Source of the DNA: JALORV01 sp963702595
GTDB taxonomy: Bacteria > Pseudomonadota > Gammaproteobacteria > Burkholderiales > Burkholderiaceae_F
Direction: 5' to 3'
NCBI GenBank assembly: GCA_963702595.1
Contig: CAVPDC010000001.1
Span: forward strand, 206,556 to 270,555
DNA: 64,000 nt
The position numbers and the translations under genes were made by a program. How positions within the stretch are numbered: position 1 is the stretch's first letter; each line of letters begins with the position of its first letter. Positions 9,112-17,907 of this stretch are shown in pieces. Below the pieces are notes generated by a model. It was not told the DNA's origin and made no database searches. It saw only the letters and a program-made list of their open reading frames with translations.

Positions 9112-11688
9112 GTGGCCAGACCGCAACGCACGTTGAAAACGCCAGGAACCCCTTTCACGGTCGAAGTCACGCCGTCGCTGCCGCCGCGCCTCGCGCGCCT
9201 CGCGGACCTCGCCGACGACCTCTGGTACGCGTGGGACCGCCCCACGCGCAACCTCTTCGCGCGCCTCGACCTCGATCTCTGGCGCACGGTGGGTCACTCC
9301 CCCAAGGCGCTGTTGCGCCAGGTCGACGAGCAGCGGCTCGTTGCCGCTGCCGACGACCCGGTGTATCTCACGAACTACAGCCGTGTGCTGTCCGCCTACG
9401 ACACCTACCTCGGGCAGGCGACGCGGCGCGGCAACGGCGACGGGCTCGCGCACGACGACCTCGTCGCGTACTTCTGCGCGGAGTTCGGCTTCCACGAGAG
9501 CCTGCCCATCTACTCCGGCGGCCTCGGCATCCTTGCCGGCGACCACTGCAAGGCGGCGAGCGACGCGCGGCTGCCTTTCGTCGGCGTCGGGCTGCTCTAC
9601 CGACAGGGCTACTTCTACCAGTCGATCGATCTCGAGGGCAACCAGCACGCGACCTACCACGACTCCGAGTTCGAGTCGCTTCCGGCGCGCCCCGCGCTCG
9701 ACGCGCAGGGCGGCGAAGTACACCTCAAGGTTGAGCTGCCCGGCCGCGAGCTCGTGGTGAAGGTGTGGCGCGCGCGCGTCGGCCACGTTGCGCTGGTGCT
9801 CCTCGACACCGACGTCCCGCCGAACAGCGAGCCGGACCGCGCAATCGCGCACCGGCTCTACGGCGGCGACCGCCGCACGCGCATCGAGCAGGAGATCGTC
9901 CTGGGCGTCGGGGGCGTGCGCGCGCTCGCGGCGCTCGGCTACGCGCCGACGGTGTGGCACATCAACGAGGGCCACGCGGCCTTCCTCGTGCTCGAGCGCG
10001 TGCGCGCGCTGGTGCGGCAGGGGCGCGACTTCGCCACGGCGCTGGAGGCCGTCGCCGGGAACACGGTGTTCACCACGCACACGGCGGTCCCGGCCGGGCA
10101 CGACCACTTCGCGCAGGACATGGTGGCCGAGTACTTCGCGCACTGGTGCGCCGCCACCGGCGTCGAGCAGCCCGCCCTGCTCGCGCTCGGGCACACGCCG
10201 CAAAGTCCCGAATTCAACATGACGGCCCTCGCAATCCGCGGGGCGCGGCACCACAATGCCGTCTCGGCCATTCACGAGGGCGTCTCCGAGCGCATGCTAG
10301 CCGACCTCTGGCCGCAGGTGCAGCCGCACGAGAACCCGATCGGCCACGTCACCAACGGCGTGCACGTGCTGACGTTCCTCGCGCCGGAGTGGCACGACAT
10401 CTTCGACCGCTTCCTCGGCGTGGACTGGTCACAGCGCCTGTGCGACCGCGACTACTGGGCCGGCGTCGAGCGCATCCCGGACTCGATGTTCTGGAGCATG
10501 CGCGAGTACCTCAAGGCGCAGATGCTGAAGCTCGTGCGCGAGCGCGTGACCGCGCAGCTCCTGCGCAACAGGGGCAGCGAGTCGCACCTCGACCGCCTGT
10601 TCCGCTTCGCCGACCCGAAGAACCCGAAGGTGCTGACCATCGGGTTCGGCCGGCGGTTCGCGACCTACAAGCGCCCCACGCTGCTGTTCTCCAACCTGGA
10701 CGAGCTGCGCGAGATCGCCTGCAACCCCGAGCGTCCGGTGCTGTTCATCTTCGCCGGTAAGGCGCACCCTGCCGACGAACCCGGGCAGGACATGATCCGG
10801 CAGATCATGCGGGTCGCCAAGGAGCGGGACTTCGCCGGCCACCTGCTGTTCGTCGAGGGCTATGAACTGCGGCTCGCGCGGCGGCTGCTCGCCGGCGTCG
10901 ACGTCTGGCTCAACAACCCGATCTACCCGCTCGAGGCGTCGGGCACGTCGGGCATGAAGGCCGCGATGAACGGCGGGCTCAACCTGTCCGTGCTCGACGG
11001 CTGGTGGGACGAGGGTTACGACGGCACCAACGGGTGGGCGATCAAGCCCGCGTCGCAGCGCGCGGACGCCGCCGCCCGCGACGCCGACGAGGCGCGCACG
11101 CTCTACGAGATCCTGCAGGATCAGGTGGTGCCGATGTACTACGACCGCAATGGGCTCGCCTATTCGCCCCGCTGGGTGGCCATGGCGAAGCGCGCGGTGG
11201 CCACCATCCTGCCGCGGTTCAACGCGGCGCGCATGCTTAACGAGTACGTCGCGCGTTTCTATGTGCCGGCGGCCCGGCGCGGCCGCGAGTTCCACGCGAA
11301 CGACTGCAGCGCCGCACGCGACCTCGCGCAGTGGAAGGCGCGCGTGCGCGCGGCGTGGCCGGGCGTGGCGATCGCGAGTGCCGGCGAGCCGGCCGCGCGC
11401 ATCATCTTCGGCCAGCGCGTGCGCTTCGAGGCCCGCGCGGTGCTGAACGGCCTCGCGCCGGAGGACCTGGCCGTGGAGCTGGTGTTGCAGCAGCGAGGCG
11501 AAGCAACGGATGCGAACGCGCAGCGCATCCGCTTCGCCGCGCAAGGCGCGGCCGAGGACGGGCGGCAGCGCTACGCGCTCGACCTCGCCCCCGAGCACTG
11601 CGGCAAGCTCGAGTGCCGCATCCGCGCATACCCCGCGCACCCGTCGCTCACGCATCCGTTCGAGCTGGGGCTCATGCTCTGGGCGTAG
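9112..11688 (+). CDS. glgP: Alpha-glucan (glycogen/maltodextrin) phosphorylase
   Basis: An 858-residue GT35 phosphorylase of the short bacterial type with an N-terminal DUF3417-like segment (LADDLWYAWDRPTRNLF). It carries the YSGGLGILAGDH block, the GFGRRFATYKRP block and the pyridoxal-phosphate motif EASGTSGMKAAMNGG; K616 would hold the cofactor. It releases glucose-1-phosphate from the non-reducing ends of glycogen or maltodextrins in the cytoplasm. The GTG start at 9112 is the most upstream choice; a TTG at 9133 is possible. It converges with glgA and opens the glycogen island. The family is sure. Confidence 0.93.
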   Translation: MARPQRTLKTPGTPFTVEVTPSLPPRLARLADLADDLWYAWDRPTRNLFARLDLDLWRTVGHSPKALLRQVDEQRLVAAADDPVYLTNYSRVLSAYDTYLGQATRRGNGDGLAHDDLVAYFCAEFGFHESLPIYSGGLGILAGDHCKAASDARLPFVGVGLLYRQGYFYQSIDLEGNQHATYHDSEFESLPARPALDAQGGEVHLKVELPGRELVVKVWRARVGHVALVLLDTDVPPNSEPDRAIAHRLYGGDRRTRIEQEIVLGVGGVRALAALGYAPTVWHINEGHAAFLVLERVRALVRQGRDFATALEAVAGNTVFTTHTAVPAGHDHFAQDMVAEYFAHWCAATGVEQPALLALGHTPQSPEFNMTALAIRGARHHNAVSAIHEGVSERMLADLWPQVQPHENPIGHVTNGVHVLTFLAPEWHDIFDRFLGVDWSQRLCDRDYWAGVERIPDSMFWSMREYLKAQMLKLVRERVTAQLLRNRGSESHLDRLFRFADPKNPKVLTIGFGRRFATYKRPTLLFSNLDELREIACNPERPVLFIFAGKAHPADEPGQDMIRQIMRVAKERDFAGHLLFVEGYELRLARRLLAGVDVWLNNPIYPLEASGTSGMKAAMNGGLNLSVLDGWWDEGYDGTNGWAIKPASQRADAAARDADEARTLYEILQDQVVPMYYDRNGLAYSPRWVAMAKRAVATILPRFNAARMLNEYVARFYVPAARRGREFHANDCSAARDLAQWKARVRAAWPGVAIASAGEPAARIIFGQRVRFEARAVLNGLAPEDLAVELVLQQRGEATDANAQRIRFAAQGAAEDGRQRYALDLAPEHCGKLECRIRAYPAHPSLTHPFELGLMLWA

Positions 11689-11733
11689 CAGGACGCAGCA
11701 TGCAGCACGGTTGGATGCTGTTACATCACACCG

Positions 11734-13185
11734 CTACGCGCGTTGGGCCAATCGCGCATAGAGCCTGGCGTACTGCCGCGCCGACGCCCGCCAGCTGAAG
11801 TCGCGCGCCATGCCGTTGCGCTGCACGCGCCGCCACGCGCGGCGGTTGTGCCACAGCTGCGCGGCCTTGCGAACTTTCTCCAGCAAGGCGGCCGAGCTCG
11901 CCGGCCGGAAGACCCACCCGGTGCCGTTGGCCAGCGTCGCGTCGTCGACGTCGGTGACCGAGTCGGCGAGGCCGCCGGTGCCGTGCACGATCGGCGGCGT
12001 GCCGTAGCGCTGGCTGTACATCTGGTTCATGCCACAGGGCTCGAAGCGGGAAGGCATCAGGAAGCAATCGGCGCTCGCCTCGAGCAGGTGCGCGAGTCCT
12101 TCGTCGAAGCCCACGAACGTGCCGACCTGCCCCGGATGCCTCGCGGCGCAGTCGAGCGCGCGCGCTTCCAGCTCTGTGTCGCCCGTCCCGGCAAGCACCA
12201 GTTGCGCCGGCATCGCGACGAGGGCATCCGCAATCGCCAGCACGAGGTCGATGCCCTTCTGGTGGGAGAAGCGGCTCACCAATCCGAACAGCGGCACGTC
12301 GTCGCGCGGTGCCAGGCCCAGGCGCTTCGACAACACCACGCGGTTGCGCACCTTGCGCAAAAGCGTGGCGGGCTCGTAGTGCGCGACGATCAGGGGATCC
12401 GTGCGCGGGTCCCAGGCCTCGTCGTCGATACCGTTGAGGATGCCGTGGAGGTCCGACGCGCGCGCGGCGAGCAGCCCCTCGAAGCCCATGCCCAGCGGCG
12501 CGGACGTGATCTCGCGCGCGTACGTCGGACTCACCGTGCTGAGCGCGTCCGCGTAGTAGAGCCCGGCCTTCATGAACGAAAGCTGGCCGTGATACTCGAC
12601 GCCGTGCATCGACCACGCTTGCGCCGGCAACCCGACCGCGGCCATCCAGCTCGGCTCGCACAGGCCCTGGAATGCGAGATTGTGAACCGTGAAGAGCGTC
12701 GCCGCACGCGGCGCCGGGCCCAGCGCGAGGTAGGCCGGCGCGAGTCCCGCCTGCCAGTCGTTCGCGTGCACGACGTCGCAGGTCCAGCCGTGCGGAGCGC
12801 CGTCGCGTCCGAACAGGGCCGCCACGTACGCAAGTAGTGCGAAGCGCAGCGGATTGTCCCGCCACTCCGTGCCGCGTGCGTCCTGGTAAGGCGTTCCCGG
12901 GCGCGCGTAGAGCGAGGGGCAATCGATGGCGTACAGCGGCGCGCCTCCGGGGCACTCGCCCGCGAGCACGCGCGCCTGGGGCAGTCCCGCGCGGGGCGGC
13001 ACCGTCACCGCGGCCGGGTCCGCGCCCAGCGCGTCGAGCACGGCCGGATAGCCGGGCAGCAGCACCCGCGCATCGACCCCTTCGCGCCGCAGCGCGGCAG
13101 GCAGGGAGCCGACGACGTCGCCGAGCCCCCCGACCTTCACCAGCGGGGCACATTCGGAGGCGGCGACGAGAACGCGAAGCGGCAT
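11734..13185 (-). CDS. glgA: Glycogen synthase (ADP-glucose type)
   Basis: A 483-residue GT5 starch/glycogen synthase. The N-terminal KVGGLGDVVGSLP block (K17) binds ADP-glucose; the C-terminal half has the GLVSRFSHQKGIDL block, a typical PSRFEPCGMNQMYSQRYG motif and the TGGLADSV motif. It extends alpha-1,4-glucan chains from ADP-glucose supplied by GlgC. The ATG at 13185 is chosen; a GTG three codons upstream is equally open. Divergent from glk, convergent with glgP. Confidence 0.94.
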   Translation of the reverse strand: MPLRVLVAASECAPLVKVGGLGDVVGSLPAALRREGVDARVLLPGYPAVLDALGADPAAVTVPPRAGLPQARVLAGECPGGAPLYAIDCPSLYARPGTPYQDARGTEWRDNPLRFALLAYVAALFGRDGAPHGWTCDVVHANDWQAGLAPAYLALGPAPRAATLFTVHNLAFQGLCEPSWMAAVGLPAQAWSMHGVEYHGQLSFMKAGLYYADALSTVSPTYAREITSAPLGMGFEGLLAARASDLHGILNGIDDEAWDPRTDPLIVAHYEPATLLRKVRNRVVLSKRLGLAPRDDVPLFGLVSRFSHQKGIDLVLAIADALVAMPAQLVLAGTGDTELEARALDCAARHPGQVGTFVGFDEGLAHLLEASADCFLMPSRFEPCGMNQMYSQRYGTPPIVHGTGGLADSVTDVDDATLANGTGWVFRPASSAALLEKVRKAAQLWHNRRAWRRVQRNGMARDFSWRASARQYARLYARLAQRA

Positions 13186-13242
13186 GGGACGCACGCAATC
13201 GGAGGTGCCGGGGCCGTCAGGCTACCATCCGCCGGGGCAGCT

Positions 13243-14241
13243 ATGACCATCGACGCGAACATCGCGCATCTCGTGCTGGCCGGCGACATCGGCGGCACGA
13301 ACGCGCGCCTCGCGATCGCGCGCGAGGTCGACGGGCGCGTCGTCTTCGAACTGCAGCGCGTGCTGAAGGTCCGCGATTTCGCTGGCATGGCCGATGCGCT
13401 TGCCGAGTTCCTGCGGTATGCCCCGACACCGACGCCGGCCCATGCCTGCTTCGCCTGGGCGGGACCGATCGACGGTCGCAGCGCAAGGCTTACCAATGGC
13501 GACTGGGCGGTGGACACGAACGCGCTGGCAGCACGCTTTCGCCTGCCTCATCTCGCTCTGGTCAACGACTTCCAGGCTGCCGCGGCCGGCATCGATCGCG
13601 TCGCGGAGCAGGACCTGATCGCGCTGCAACCGGGCGTGGCCGACCCGAATGCCTCGCGGCTGGTGATCGGCGCAGGCACGGGACTCGGCGTTGCGTATGC
13701 GGTCCGCGACGAGCACGGTACGCGCATAGTGGCCGGAGAAGGCGGGCACGTCGCGTTCGCGCCGCTCGACGACGAGCAGTCCGCACTACTCGCGCATTGC
13801 CGGGGGGAACTCGAGCGCGTCACCGCGGAGCACCTGGTCTCCGGCAGCGGCATCGTGCGGCTGTACACCTTCTGCTGCGCGCGCGACGGTGTGGCCGTTC
13901 CGCCGGAGTTGGCTGCGGGAGGCGCCGCGGCGGTGGTGCGACGCGCCGATGCCGGCGATGCCGCCGCGCAGCGCGCGTTGCGCCTGTTCTGCGCGATCCT
14001 CGGCGCCGTCGCGGGCGATCACGCGCTGTCGTGCCTTGCGACCGGTGGCGTGTTCGTCGCCGGGGGCATCGCGGCGAAGCTCACCGAGCGCCTGACCGAC
14101 GGCACATTTCGTGACGCGTTCAATGCGAAGGGCGTGCACGTCGCGCTGATGCGCAGAATGCCGGTCTGGCTCGTCCGCGACGAGGCACTGGGACTGCGCG
14201 GCGCGGCTGCCATCGCGCTGGCGGACGCCGATCGTGCTTGA
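13243..14241 (+). CDS. glk: Glucokinase
   Basis: A 332-residue proteobacterial glucokinase (Glk family, not ROK). ATP-binding GDIGGTN is at residues 14-20, the sugar-binding LVNDF near 106, GAGTGLG near 143, an EGGH motif, and VFVAGGIAAKL in the C-terminal lobe. It makes glucose-6-phosphate, feeding glycogen synthesis or returning glucose from glucan breakdown to glycolysis. Its place between glgA and glgB fits this. A small lysine-poor tail ends the protein. Confident call. Confidence 0.92.
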   Translation: MTIDANIAHLVLAGDIGGTNARLAIAREVDGRVVFELQRVLKVRDFAGMADALAEFLRYAPTPTPAHACFAWAGPIDGRSARLTNGDWAVDTNALAARFRLPHLALVNDFQAAAAGIDRVAEQDLIALQPGVADPNASRLVIGAGTGLGVAYAVRDEHGTRIVAGEGGHVAFAPLDDEQSALLAHCRGELERVTAEHLVSGSGIVRLYTFCCARDGVAVPPELAAGGAAAVVRRADAGDAAAQRALRLFCAILGAVAGDHALSCLATGGVFVAGGIAAKLTERLTDGTFRDAFNAKGVHVALMRRMPVWLVRDEALGLRGAAAIALADADRA

Positions 14242-14339
14242 GTTGCTTCTATCCGACGGCCGCCTGGAGGGGTGGTGATGAAACGCGTGATGGCGCGCGC
14301 CATGGCGCGCCGTCGCCGGCCATGCCAGACTTCAGGTCG

Positions 14340-16541
14340 TCAAGCGTGCATGAGCACCAGTCCCGCCAGCGGCGGGAGGACGAGTTCGAGCGACGCCGGC
14401 AACCGCTGCGCCGGGACCGGCACCGCGATCACGTCGCCGCGGTTGCCGGCGTCGCTACCGCCGTAGTGGCGCGAGTCGGTGTTGATAAGTTCGACGTAGG
14501 GCCCCGGCCTGGGCACGCCGAGCCGATAGTCTGTGCGCAGCGCCGGCGTGAGGTTCAGCACCACGACGACCTCGGAGCCGTCGCGCGCGCGGCGCACGAA
14601 GGAGAGGACGGATGCGGCCGCGTCGTCGGGCTCGATCCACGCGAAGCCGGCGGCGTCGAAGTCGAGCTGGTGAAGCGCCGGCGTGTCGCGGTAGAGGCGC
14701 GCGAGGTCGCGAAACAGGCGCTTGACGCCGGCATGTGGCGCGCGGCCCGCGAGATGCCAGTCGAGTTCGCGCGCCTCGCTCCACTCCCGGCCATGCGCGA
14801 ACTCGTTGCCCATGAAGTTGAGCTTGCGGCCCGGGGCCGTCATCTGCCAGCAGAACAGGAGCCGCAGGTTGGCGAACTTCTGCCAGTCGTCGCCGGGCAT
14901 CTTGCCGATCAACGAGCCCTTGCCGTGGACGACCTCGTCGTGCGAGAGCGGCAGCACGAAATTCTCGGTGTAGGCATACAGTTGGCCGAAGGTGAGCTCG
15001 CGGTGATGATGCAGGCGGTGCACGGGATCGCGGCGGAAGTAGGCGAGCGTGTCGTGCATCCAGCCCATGTTCCACTTCATCGAGAAGCCGAGCCCGCCGC
15101 CCTCGATCGGCCGCGAGACCTGGGGCCACGCCGTGGACTCCTCGGCGATGGTGACGGCGCCGGGGAAGCGCAGGTGCACCATCGCGTTGAGCTCGCGCAG
15201 GAATTCGATCGCCTCGAGGTTCTCGCGGCCGCCGAAGCGGTTCGGCAGCCATTCATCCGCCGCGCGCGAGTAATCGAGGTAGAGCATCGAGGCCACGGCG
15301 TCGACGCGCAACCCGTCGAGGTGGAACTGGTCGAGCCAGAAGTGCGCGCTCGCGAGCAGGAAGCCGCGGACCTCGGGGCGGCCGTAGTTGAAGACGTGCG
15401 TGCCCCAGTCCGGATGCCGCCCGCTGCGCGGGTCGGCATGCTCGTAGAGCGCGGTGCCATCGAAGTGCGCGAGCGCGAAGGCGTCGCCCGGAAAGTGCCC
15501 CGGCACCCAGTCGAGGATCACGCCGAGTCCCTGCGCGTGGCAGGCATCGACGAAAGCGGCGAGGTCGTCGGCGTTGCCGAAGCGCGACGTCGGGGCGAAG
15601 TAGCCGGTGGTCTGGTAGCCCCACGACTCGTCGAGCGGATGCTCGGTGACGGGCATCAGCTCGACGTGCGTGCAGCCCAGCTCCGCGACGTAGCCCGGCA
15701 GCCTCGCCGCAAGCTCGCGCCAGTGGTAGAAGCGGCCGTCGTGATGGCGCATCCACGAGCCCAGATGCACCTCGTAGACGTTCATCGGCCGCTCGAGCCA
15801 CGGGGTGCCCGAACGCTGCGCGAGCCAGTTCGCGTCGGTCCAGCGGTGCGAAGGCAGCGGCGCGACGCGGGCGGCGGTGCCGGGGCGCAGCTCGAACGCG
15901 CGTCCGTAGGGATCGGTCTTGGCGAAGACCACGCCGCTGTCGCGGTGGCGCAGTTCGAACTTGTAGAGCGCGCCCGCGCCGATGCCGGGCACGAACACCT
16001 CCCAGACGCCGCTGGCGCCGTGCACGCTCAACGGATGCCAGCGCCCGTCCCAGCCGTTGAAGTCGCCGACGACGGAGACACGTTCCGCGTTCGGGGCCCA
16101 CACGGCGAAGCGCACGCCCGGCACGCCGTCGCGCTCGATCGGCATCGCGCCCAGCGTGCGCCACGCCTCGAGTAGGTGGCCGGCGTTGAACAGGTGCAGA
16201 TCAAACGGCGTGATCGACGGCGCGAACGCGTACGGATCGTCGAACTCGCGGACGCCGTTGCCTTCCTCGACGCGCAACCGACCTCGCCGGCCGGGTTCGC
16301 TGCGTCCGCGCCAGCGAAACAGTGCGGTCCCTTCGATGCGCTCCATCGACGCCCAGTCGCCGCCCACCGCGAGCCAGGCACGTGCGACGCCGGGCAGCAA
16401 TGCGCGGTAGGTCCAGCCGGCGCCGTCGGTGCGCGGGCCGAGCCACGCGTGCGGCTCGTGCGACCTGCCGTCGTTCAGGCGGGCCAATGCGTCGCTCGTC
16501 GACCCCGCTGTCATCACGCAGACATTATATAGTTGTGCCAT
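14340..16541 (-). CDS. glgB: 1,4-alpha-glucan branching enzyme
   Basis: A 733-residue GH13 branching enzyme: an N-terminal GlgB-type domain, a CBM48 domain (VWAPNAERVSVVGDFNGWDG), the (beta/alpha)8 domain with nucleophile Asp about 414 in DGLRVDAVASML and acid Glu about 467 in IAEESTAWP, LPLSHDEVVHGKGS, and a C-terminal beta domain. It creates alpha-1,6 branches in glycogen. The start at 16541 has a GGAGG ribosome site 7 bases upstream. A second ATG at 16514 lies 9 bases after an exact TATAAT, so a shorter product from a near-leaderless transcript is possible. Divergent from glgC. Confidence 0.94.
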   Translation of the reverse strand: MAQLYNVCVMTAGSTSDALARLNDGRSHEPHAWLGPRTDGAGWTYRALLPGVARAWLAVGGDWASMERIEGTALFRWRGRSEPGRRGRLRVEEGNGVREFDDPYAFAPSITPFDLHLFNAGHLLEAWRTLGAMPIERDGVPGVRFAVWAPNAERVSVVGDFNGWDGRWHPLSVHGASGVWEVFVPGIGAGALYKFELRHRDSGVVFAKTDPYGRAFELRPGTAARVAPLPSHRWTDANWLAQRSGTPWLERPMNVYEVHLGSWMRHHDGRFYHWRELAARLPGYVAELGCTHVELMPVTEHPLDESWGYQTTGYFAPTSRFGNADDLAAFVDACHAQGLGVILDWVPGHFPGDAFALAHFDGTALYEHADPRSGRHPDWGTHVFNYGRPEVRGFLLASAHFWLDQFHLDGLRVDAVASMLYLDYSRAADEWLPNRFGGRENLEAIEFLRELNAMVHLRFPGAVTIAEESTAWPQVSRPIEGGGLGFSMKWNMGWMHDTLAYFRRDPVHRLHHHRELTFGQLYAYTENFVLPLSHDEVVHGKGSLIGKMPGDDWQKFANLRLLFCWQMTAPGRKLNFMGNEFAHGREWSEARELDWHLAGRAPHAGVKRLFRDLARLYRDTPALHQLDFDAAGFAWIEPDDAAASVLSFVRRARDGSEVVVVLNLTPALRTDYRLGVPRPGPYVELINTDSRHYGGSDAGNRGDVIAVPVPAQRLPASLELVLPPLAGLVLMHA

Positions 16542-16587
16542 GGTGCGACCTCCGCGGAAGTGACCGATCGCAACCGAGGACTTCCCG

Positions 16588-17907
16588 ATGATCGTCAACG
16601 TCTGCCCGCACTTCCCGGCATGCCCGTACCCGAGCGAAGCGGCCGGGCCGGCGGGATCGCGCTTTGCGCGCGCCACGTTCGCAATGATCCTCGCCGGCGG
16701 TCGCGGCTCGCGGCTGGGCCCGCTCACCGACTGGCGCGTGAAGCCCGCGGTGCCGTTCGCCGGAAAGTTCCGCATCATCGACTTCTCGCTGTCCAACTGC
16801 GTCAACTCCGGCATCCGGCGCATCGGCATCGCCACGCAGTACAAGGCGCAGAGCCTGATCCGCCACGTGCAGCGCGGCTGGGCATTCCTCGATGGGCGCT
16901 TCAACGAGTTCGTCGAGCTGCTGCCCGCGCAGCAGCGCCTGTCGACGCACTGGTACGCGGGCACCGCGGATGCCGTCCGGCAGAACCTCGACATCCTGCG
17001 GCCCCAGGCACCGGAATACGTGCTGATCCTCGCCGGCGACCACGTGTACAAGATGGACTACGCGCGGATGCTGGTCGACCACGTCACCGCTAGCGCCGAC
17101 ATGACCGTGGGCTGCATCGCGGTGCCGCTCGCCGAGGCACGTGGCTTCGGCGTGATGTCGATCGACGCAGACCGCCGCGTGATCCGCTTCGCCGAAAAGC
17201 CGGATGCCCCCGAGCCCATGCCGGGCCGCAGCGATGTTGCGCTGGCGAGCATGGGCATCTACGTGTTCAATGCCAGGCTTCTCTACGAGCAGCTGACGCG
17301 GGACGCCGACGACCCGGCCTCATCGCACGACTTCGGCAAGGACATCATTCCCTGGATGATCGCGCGCGGCTACCGTGTCCGCGCCCACCACTTCGCCGAT
17401 AGCTGCGTGAACTTGAACGAGGGCCGCCCATACTGGCGCGACGTCGGCACGATCGACGCGTTCTGGGAGGCGAACCTCGACCTCACCAGCGTGACGCCCG
17501 ATCTGAACCTCTACGACGACAGCTGGCCGATCTGGACGTGGCAGGAGCAGCTGCCGCCGGCGAAGTTCGTGTTCGACGATGACGATCGCCGCGGGACCGC
17601 CGTCGACTCGATGGTCTCGGGCGGCTGCATCATCAGCGGCGCCCACGTCAAGCGCTCGGTGCTGTTTTCCAAGGTCCACGTGCACAGTTACTGCAGCATC
17701 GAGGATTCGGTCATCCTCGGCGAGGTGGACTTCGGCCGTGGCTGCATCGTCCGGCGCGCGGTCCTCGACAGTCGCTGCCGGCTGCCGCCTGGAACGATGA
17801 TCGGCGTCGACCCCGACGAGGACCGCCGCCGCTTCCACGTCACCGAGCGCGGGATCACGCTGGTGACGCCGGACATGCTCGGCCAACCAGTGCACGAGGT
17901 GCCGTGA
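16588..17907 (+). CDS. glgC: Glucose-1-phosphate adenylyltransferase (ADP-glucose pyrophosphorylase)
   Basis: A 439-residue enzyme with the nucleotide motif ILAGGRGSRLGPLT near residues 33-46, the KPAVPFAGKFRIIDF block, the glucose-1-phosphate site with FAEKPD, and a C-terminal left-handed beta-helix region. It makes ADP-glucose, the committed step of bacterial glycogen synthesis, normally under allosteric control. First of three overlapping plus-strand genes; its TGA overlaps the GTG of the next gene. Only 46 bases separate it from the divergent glgB start. Confidence 0.94.
   Translation: MIVNVCPHFPACPYPSEAAGPAGSRFARATFAMILAGGRGSRLGPLTDWRVKPAVPFAGKFRIIDFSLSNCVNSGIRRIGIATQYKAQSLIRHVQRGWAFLDGRFNEFVELLPAQQRLSTHWYAGTADAVRQNLDILRPQAPEYVLILAGDHVYKMDYARMLVDHVTASADMTVGCIAVPLAEARGFGVMSIDADRRVIRFAEKPDAPEPMPGRSDVALASMGIYVFNARLLYEQLTRDADDPASSHDFGKDIIPWMIARGYRVRAHHFADSCVNLNEGRPYWRDVGTIDAFWEANLDLTSVTPDLNLYDDSWPIWTWQEQLPPAKFVFDDDDRRGTAVDSMVSGGCIISGAHVKRSVLFSKVHVHSYCSIEDSVILGEVDFGRGCIVRRAVLDSRCRLPPGTMIGVDPDEDRRRFHVTERGITLVTPDMLGQPVHEVP

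Noticed and set aside
9094..10275. 393-codon minus-strand frame opposite glgP
   Set aside because: Arg/Val/Glu-rich translation opposite a clear phosphorylase; GC-rich codon use opens shadow frames.
14238..16175. 645-codon plus-strand frame opposite glgB
   Set aside because: Shadow of glgB; begins within the glk stop region and lacks any motif.
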